Shown here: one piece after another, positions 60,243 through 64,000 of the stretch
How positions within the stretch are numbered: the stretch's first letter is position 1
Layout: the number at the start of each line of letters is the position of its first letter
DNA from: Nocardia otitidiscaviarum NBRC 14405
GTDB taxonomy: Bacteria > Actinomycetota > Actinomycetes > Mycobacteriales > Mycobacteriaceae
Assembly (NCBI RefSeq): GCF_000308635.1
Contig: NZ_BAGD01000081.1
Coordinates: 124,001-188,000, forward strand
Length of the DNA: 64,000 nucleotides
Reading direction: 5' to 3'
The notes under the pieces: generated by a model
Told to the model about the DNA's origin: nothing
Databases searched by the model: none
Seen by the model: the letters and a program-made list of their open reading frames with translations, nothing else
Made by a program: the position numbers and the translations under genes

Positions 60243-60329
60243 TCGCATCAGTATGCGCCTGTCCGCCCGCGCGCGTGGAAGATTCGCCGAAACATCGGCC
60301 GTGGACATCACCCCTGGTGGAGCATGTGC

Positions 60330-60363
60330 GAGGCCCCGGCGCGAAGGGAGTGACCGGGGCCTC
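60330..60363. terminator. hairpin with 10-base stem
   Basis: GAGGCCCCGG pairs with CCGGGGCCTC around 14 bases. It lies 61 bases beyond the stop of the YegP-like gene and may end that transcript on the minus strand. Confidence 0.6.
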
Positions 60364-60424
60364 GATAGGTTTGTCGGGAATGCCGGGCCGCTGTTAGCAA
60401 TCCGATCGGTTGTGTCGCACCGCG

Positions 60425-60613
60425 TCAGGATGCCGCGGCCAGGTCGACCACCGGGGCCGCCGCCGCCGTGCTCTGCACCGACGCGATGCCCTTCTTCGCG
60501 GCATCCTTGCTCGTGTACGCCTGACTCTGGGCGACGATCTCGCCGTTACCCGCCTCGAGCCGCCACCGGAACTTGCCGGAGGTGTCACAGAAGATCTCGA
60601 ACTTCCCTGACAT
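60425..60613 (-). CDS. YegP/DUF1508-like small protein
   Basis: 62 aa. KFEIFCDTSGKFRWRLEAGN followed by GEIVAQSQAYTSKDAAKKGI and ASVQ is one complete DUF1508 unit, a small beta-beta-beta-alpha fold (Escherichia coli YegP has two). ATG 60613 is where the fold starts; a longer frame upstream has no similarity. Function unknown. Confidence 0.82.
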   Translation of the reverse strand: MSGKFEIFCDTSGKFRWRLEAGNGEIVAQSQAYTSKDAAKKGIASVQSTAAAAPVVDLAAAS

Positions 60614-60733
60614 GACTGCCTCGATTCTCGGTCGCTGGATAATCGCCGGAATGGTGGAGGTATGCCCACTCACCGCTGGGTAAACCCGGAGCGACACCAC
60701 CGAGTCGGTCTCGTGACCCATGGCGGCGATTCC

Positions 60734-62347
60734 TCACGTCCGCGGTGGGATCCGCGGCGGCACCGCGACCAGGTGCAAGGTATGACTCTCGCCGATGGTG
60801 AACTGGGCGACGCGGGCCTCGGCGGCCTGATCCTGGGCGGTCAGGCGGAGTTGGTGCTGGAGCATATGCTCGGCCCAGGAGCGGACCACGAACGCCTCGA
60901 TGTAGCGATCGGTGGAGCCCACATCGCGGAAGAGCCGCCATTCCATCGCGCCGGTGCGCTGCCGGGAGCGACCCACCCGCGACATGGCCCGGACGAAGTC
61001 GGGGGCGAGTTCCTCGGGGACCTTGTACGTTTCCAGGACCAGCACGGGGCCGTCGGTGGGTGCGGGTTCGAAGACCAATGTCGGTTCGGGCCAATGGGCG
61101 GACGGCGTGGTGTCCACCGAGGCCACCTTGACCGGCAGCCAGCGGGTACTCACGGCGCACAGTGCGAGCAGCGCGGCGGCCGCGAGTAGGGCGGACTCCA
61201 TCCCGAACCAGCCCGCGACCAGGCCCCACAGCAGCGAGCCGAGAGCTTGGCCACCCATGAACACCAACAGATAGACCGACAGGCCGCGCGCCCGCACCCA
61301 CCCCGGCAGCAGCAACTGCATGGTGGCGTTCAGGGTGGACATGGCGGTGATCCAGCCGAACCCACCGAGCACCAGCAGCACGAGGACGACGACCTCGTTG
61401 CGCAGTTGGGCGGCGGCGAGAGTGGCGAGGCCGAAGGCGATCGCGCCCACGGCCAGCAATCCGGTGGGCCGCATGGACTTTCGCAGCCGCGCGAGCTGAG
61501 TGGCGCCGATGATCGCACCCAGGCCGAGCGCGCCGAGCAGCAGTCCGTAACCGGAGGAGGACAGTCCCAACCGGTCGTGCGCGACCACCGGCAGCAGCGC
61601 CCACAGCGCGCTGCCGGGACCGACGAAGAGCAGGCAGCGCACCAGCACCCGGCGCACGGCGGGCGACGCCTGGATGTAGCGCAGCCCGGCCTGCAGGGCG
61701 GCGATCGGCCGCTCGGTCGGCAGATCCCGGTCGGCCGTCGGTCGCCGCCAGCGCACCAGCACCACCAGAATCCCGGTGAACGACAGGGCGTTGAGGGCGA
61801 AGACCCAACTCGGCCCGGACACCGCCACCAGCGCTCCAGCCAGTGCCGGGCCGACCGCGCGACCGATATTCATGCCCATGCTGCCCAGGGCCGCCGCGGC
61901 CGGAATCTGATTGCGCGGCACCAGATCCGGTTGGATGGCCTGCCAGGCCGGACCGGTGAGCGCCTGTCCGCAGCCGAGCACGAACAGCAGGAGCAGCAGC
62001 ACCGCGGGCGTGGTGTGCCCGGTCGCGGTGAGCACGGCCAGCAGGGCCGCGAATCCGGCCATGGTCGACTGCGCGGCGATGAGCAGCCGCCGCCGGTCCA
62101 CCAGATCGGCCAATACCCCCGAGGGGACGGCCAACAGCATGACCGGCAGCGTGGTGGCCGTCTGTACCAGTGACACCAGGGTGGCGGCATTCGGATTGTC
62201 GACCAGCACCCACTGCGCGCCGACGGTCTGCATCCAGGTGCCCAGATTGGAGACCAACTGGGCGATCCAGAGCGCCCGGAAGACCTTGGACGCCAGCGGC
62301 GCCCAGGCCGAATCACCGCGTTTCGCAACAACCTCGCTCACTGGCAC
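60734..62347 (-). CDS. MFS exporter of the EntS-like family (PF05977)
   Basis: 537 aa. The first 400 residues have 12 membrane helices (FRALWIAQLVSNLGTWMQTV, DLVDRRRLLIAAQSTMAGFA, GPAWQAIQPDLVPRNQIPAA); the last 130 are a soluble ferredoxin-like domain (VLETYKVPEELAPDFVRAMS, MEWRLFRDVGSTDRYIEAFV), which is normal for PF05977. Relatives export siderophores or drugs. The start is uncertain: GTG 62347 fits a GGTGGG ribosome site; GTG 62362 or 62341 are alternatives. Downstream of the CsoR/CstR-like gene by 50 bases, so probably controlled by it. Confidence 0.86.
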   Translation of the reverse strand: MPVSEVVAKRGDSAWAPLASKVFRALWIAQLVSNLGTWMQTVGAQWVLVDNPNAATLVSLVQTATTLPVMLLAVPSGVLADLVDRRRLLIAAQSTMAGFAALLAVLTATGHTTPAVLLLLLFVLGCGQALTGPAWQAIQPDLVPRNQIPAAAALGSMGMNIGRAVGPALAGALVAVSGPSWVFALNALSFTGILVVLVRWRRPTADRDLPTERPIAALQAGLRYIQASPAVRRVLVRCLLFVGPGSALWALLPVVAHDRLGLSSSGYGLLLGALGLGAIIGATQLARLRKSMRPTGLLAVGAIAFGLATLAAAQLRNEVVVLVLLVLGGFGWITAMSTLNATMQLLLPGWVRARGLSVYLLVFMGGQALGSLLWGLVAGWFGMESALLAAAALLALCAVSTRWLPVKVASVDTTPSAHWPEPTLVFEPAPTDGPVLVLETYKVPEELAPDFVRAMSRVGRSRQRTGAMEWRLFRDVGSTDRYIEAFVVRSWAEHMLQHQLRLTAQDQAAEARVAQFTIGESHTLHLVAVPPRIPPRT

Positions 62348-62397
62348 GAGCGTATTTCCCACCTACCGGTCGGTGCGAACGCCACGCTGTCCGGGAA

Positions 62398-62667
62398 TCA
62401 GGCCAGCGCCAGGAACAACTTCTCCAGCTCGTCCACGGTCATCGGATCGGAACCCTCGGCCCGCTCCTCGGTCAGACACTCGCGCAACCCGGTGGCGACG
62501 ATCTTGAACCCGGCCCGGTCCAGGGCGCGGGACACCGCCGCGAGCTGGGTGACGACCTCCTTGCAGTCGCGCCCCTGTTCGATCATCGAGATCACCCCCG
62601 CCAGCTGTCCGTGCGCGCGACGCAACCGGTTGAGCACCGGTGCGATGCTGTTCTCGTCGCCGACCAT
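62398..62667 (-). CDS. CsoR/CstR-type repressor (DUF156) with only two cysteines
   Basis: 89 aa, all helical. NRLRRAHGQLAGVISMIEQG, then RDCKEVVTQLAAVSRALDRA and TGLRECLTEE. Cys35 and Cys64 match the two conserved Cys of the family, but the His that lies four residues before the second Cys in copper-sensing CsoR (HxxxC) is Gly60 here. This Cys-Cys pattern without His is that of persulfide-sensing CstR, so copper sensing is doubtful. An ATACCC/GGGTAT operator lies just upstream. Confidence 0.85.
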   Translation of the reverse strand: MVGDENSIAPVLNRLRRAHGQLAGVISMIEQGRDCKEVVTQLAAVSRALDRAGFKIVATGLRECLTEERAEGSDPMTVDELEKLFLALA

Positions 62668-62689
62668 GATGTCTCCTCCTCGATCGAAC

Positions 62690-62727
62690 CCCGTCCCACG
62701 ATACCCGGCGGGGTATCGCGGGACGGG
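62690..62727. promoter_or_regulatory. CsoR/CstR-type operator inside a long inverted repeat
   Basis: ATACCC-GGCG-GGGTAT (62701-62716) is the typical CsoR-family box. The symmetry extends to 17-base arms (62690-62706 and 62711-62727) with a single mismatch, so as RNA it can also form the terminator of the MMPL gene ending at 62741. Confidence 0.75.
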
Positions 62728-62740
62728 CTGCCGCCCACCC

Positions 62741-64000
62741 TCAGTGGTGGGCGAAAGTGATGGTGGACAGCACCGCGCGCAGCCAGCGCGGCGACCACCA
62801 CGCGCCGTGCCCGGTCAGCCGCAGCGTGACCGGCAGCAGCACCAGGCGCACCACGACGGCGTCGAGCAGCACCGCGACACCGAGAATGATGCCCATCTCC
62901 TTCGGTGGCAGCGGCTCGGCCAGCGCGAAGGTGAAGAACACCGCCACCATGACCGCCGCGGCGGCGAGAATCACCCGCCCGGAGTGGGCCAGGCCGTCCA
63001 CCTGCGCGACCCTGGCGTCTCCGGACCGCTCGTAGTGCTCCTTGGCGGTGGCGAGCAGGAACACGGTGTAGTCCATGGCGATCGCGAAGATCATGGCGAA
63101 GAAGAACACCGGACCCCACCCGTCCAGGAAGCCCTGCGGGGTGAAGCCGAGCAGACTCGCACCGTGACCGTCCTGGAAGATCAGCTTCGCGACCCCGAAC
63201 GCCGCCGCGGTCGACAGCAGACTGACCAGCGTGCCCAGCGCCGCGATGAGCGGGGCCTGCAGGGCGACCAGCAACAGGACGAAACCGAGCACGAGGATCA
63301 CGCCGACGATGATCGGCAGATAGTCATCGAGGGCCTGCTGCAGATCCAGATTCTCCGCGGGCGCGCCACCCACCAGCGCCGCTTCCGGCAGCCGGTCGCG
63401 CAGCCGTTCCAGGGTCTCCCCCAGCCGTGCGTCGGAGGGGTCGACGTCGGGCAGCGCCTGCAGCATCGCCAGACCCGATCCGTCCCCGGCCGCCTGTGCG
63501 GGCGTGACCATGGCGATGCCTTCGGTCTCGGTGGCCAGGCGCGCGGTCTCGGCGGCCGCCTCGGCGGGGACGACGATCTGCAAAGCCCCCGGCGCACCGG
63601 CGCCCAACTGCCGTTGCACGAGTTCATACCCCTGCCGCACCGGCGCGTCGGCCGGGACGACCTGGATCGAGGGCATCGCGACCCGCAGCCCGAGCACCGG
63701 AATCGACAATCCGATCAGCACCGCCAGACCGGCGACCGCGAAGGGCACGGGATGCGCGTGCAGCAGCTCGCCCCACCGCGCGAACCGCGGTGACCGATGC
63801 CGCTGCCGCGTGGCGTACGGCAGCGCGCCGGCATTGATCCGGCTGCCGAGCGCACCCAGTGCGGCGGGCAGCAGCGTCAGGGTCGCCGCGAGCACGAAGA
63901 CCACCGCCAGCATGATGCCGACCGCCATGGTGCGCACCGCCGGTGCGGGAACCAACAGCACCGCCGACAGACTCACCAGCACGGTGAGCCCGGACAGCAC
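62741..64000 (-). CDS. MMPL family transporter, C-terminal part
   Basis: The gene runs off the right edge; 419 residues are visible, with no true start inside. MMPL/RND permeases export lipids or drugs using proton force. Seen: helix cluster with TMAVGIMLAVVFVLAATLTL, a periplasmic domain (about residues 105-225), then a second set of helices with FAMIFAIAMDYTVFLLATAK, where DY is the proton-relay pair, and FFTFALAEPLPPKEMGIILG. Probably co-regulated with the repressor and exporter that follow on the same strand. Confidence 0.88.
   Translation of the reverse strand: MLSGLTVLVSLSAVLLVPAPAVRTMAVGIMLAVVFVLAATLTLLPAALGALGSRINAGALPYATRQRHRSPRFARWGELLHAHPVPFAVAGLAVLIGLSIPVLGLRVAMPSIQVVPADAPVRQGYELVQRQLGAGAPGALQIVVPAEAAAETARLATETEGIAMVTPAQAAGDGSGLAMLQALPDVDPSDARLGETLERLRDRLPEAALVGGAPAENLDLQQALDDYLPIIVGVILVLGFVLLLVALQAPLIAALGTLVSLLSTAAAFGVAKLIFQDGHGASLLGFTPQGFLDGWGPVFFFAMIFAIAMDYTVFLLATAKEHYERSGDARVAQVDGLAHSGRVILAAAAVMVAVFFTFALAEPLPPKEMGIILGVAVLLDAVVVRLVLLPVTLRLTGHGAWWSPRWLRAVLSTITFAHH

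Larger units (their letters stand above)
59883..60424. other. gene-free stretch with two terminator-like hairpins
   Basis: No protein gene is supported between the palindromes and the YegP-like gene. The stretch holds two separate hairpins (60207-60242 and 60330-60363), which suggests one or two short untranslated transcripts. Confidence 0.45.

Overview
The window is GC-rich, densely coded DNA from a mycolic-acid actinobacterium, most likely Nocardia or a close relative. The evidence is a block in the order found in Mycobacterium tuberculosis: a conserved 116-aa protein, qor, ctaB, tkt, tal, zwf, opcA, pgl, and further on secG. It also carries a DUF222/HNH (13E12-type) protein, a KstR-like operator, and many TetR, GntR and MarR regulators. 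GTG and TTG starts are frequent.

Layout. 1-21 kb is accessory or peripheral: a cut-off O-methyltransferase, small secreted proteins, an antitoxin-like protein with a doubled ribbon-helix-helix domain, the 13E12 protein (whose start looks lost), a DUF1990 protein, a membrane-anchored helical-barrel protein, two TetR-controlled divergent units, a di-iron-type protein paired with a polytopic membrane protein, a TipAS-domain protein that has lost its MerR DNA-binding domain, a DUF4126 membrane protein broken by an amber codon, hydrolases, a DNA-alkylation-repair HEAT protein and a CsbD stress protein. At 21.3 kb stands a complete mraY that is not in a cell-division cluster.

22.4-29.1 kb is a self-contained N-acetylglucosamine phosphotransferase and catabolic locus. 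nagE-type EIIC, ptsH, ptsI, nagA and nagB run left. Separate EIIB and EIIA genes run right. Two palindromic DasR/NagR-type sites lie between them, and a GntR/UTRA regulator follows. The sugar is phosphorylated on entry, deacetylated by NagA and deaminated by NagB.

29.1-43.6 kb is the conserved core: qor, ctaB and the oxidative and non-oxidative pentose-phosphate operon tkt-tal-zwf-opcA-pgl. It is interrupted by a TetR/FAD-monooxygenase pair and by a large repeat-rich membrane protein with a degenerate NERD domain.

43.9-51.8 kb holds a LysR/MFS/SRPBCC unit, an ArsR-phosphatase fusion with a VOC protein, a MarR/lipoprotein divergent pair, a DUF72 protein, and a PRC-barrel stress protein behind a SigF/SigB-like promoter. 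52-56.7 kb is a lipid-catabolism cluster (epoxide-hydrolase-like enzyme, SDR, SCP2-type thiolase, acyl-CoA ligase) around a KstR-like box. 56.7-64 kb holds DUF1361, secG, a tRNA-Ser-like gene, a decayed Rpn nuclease gene, a secreted protein, a YegP-like protein, and a left-running set of an MMPL transporter (cut by the window edge), a two-cysteine CsoR/CstR-type repressor and an MFS exporter.

I found no rRNA, CRISPR array, insertion sequence or phage. The least explained items are the repeat-rich inactive NERD protein (33.1-35.3 kb), the di-iron/membrane pair (11.9-14.0 kb), the orphan mraY, the twin hairpins near 60.2-60.4 kb and several recently broken genes.
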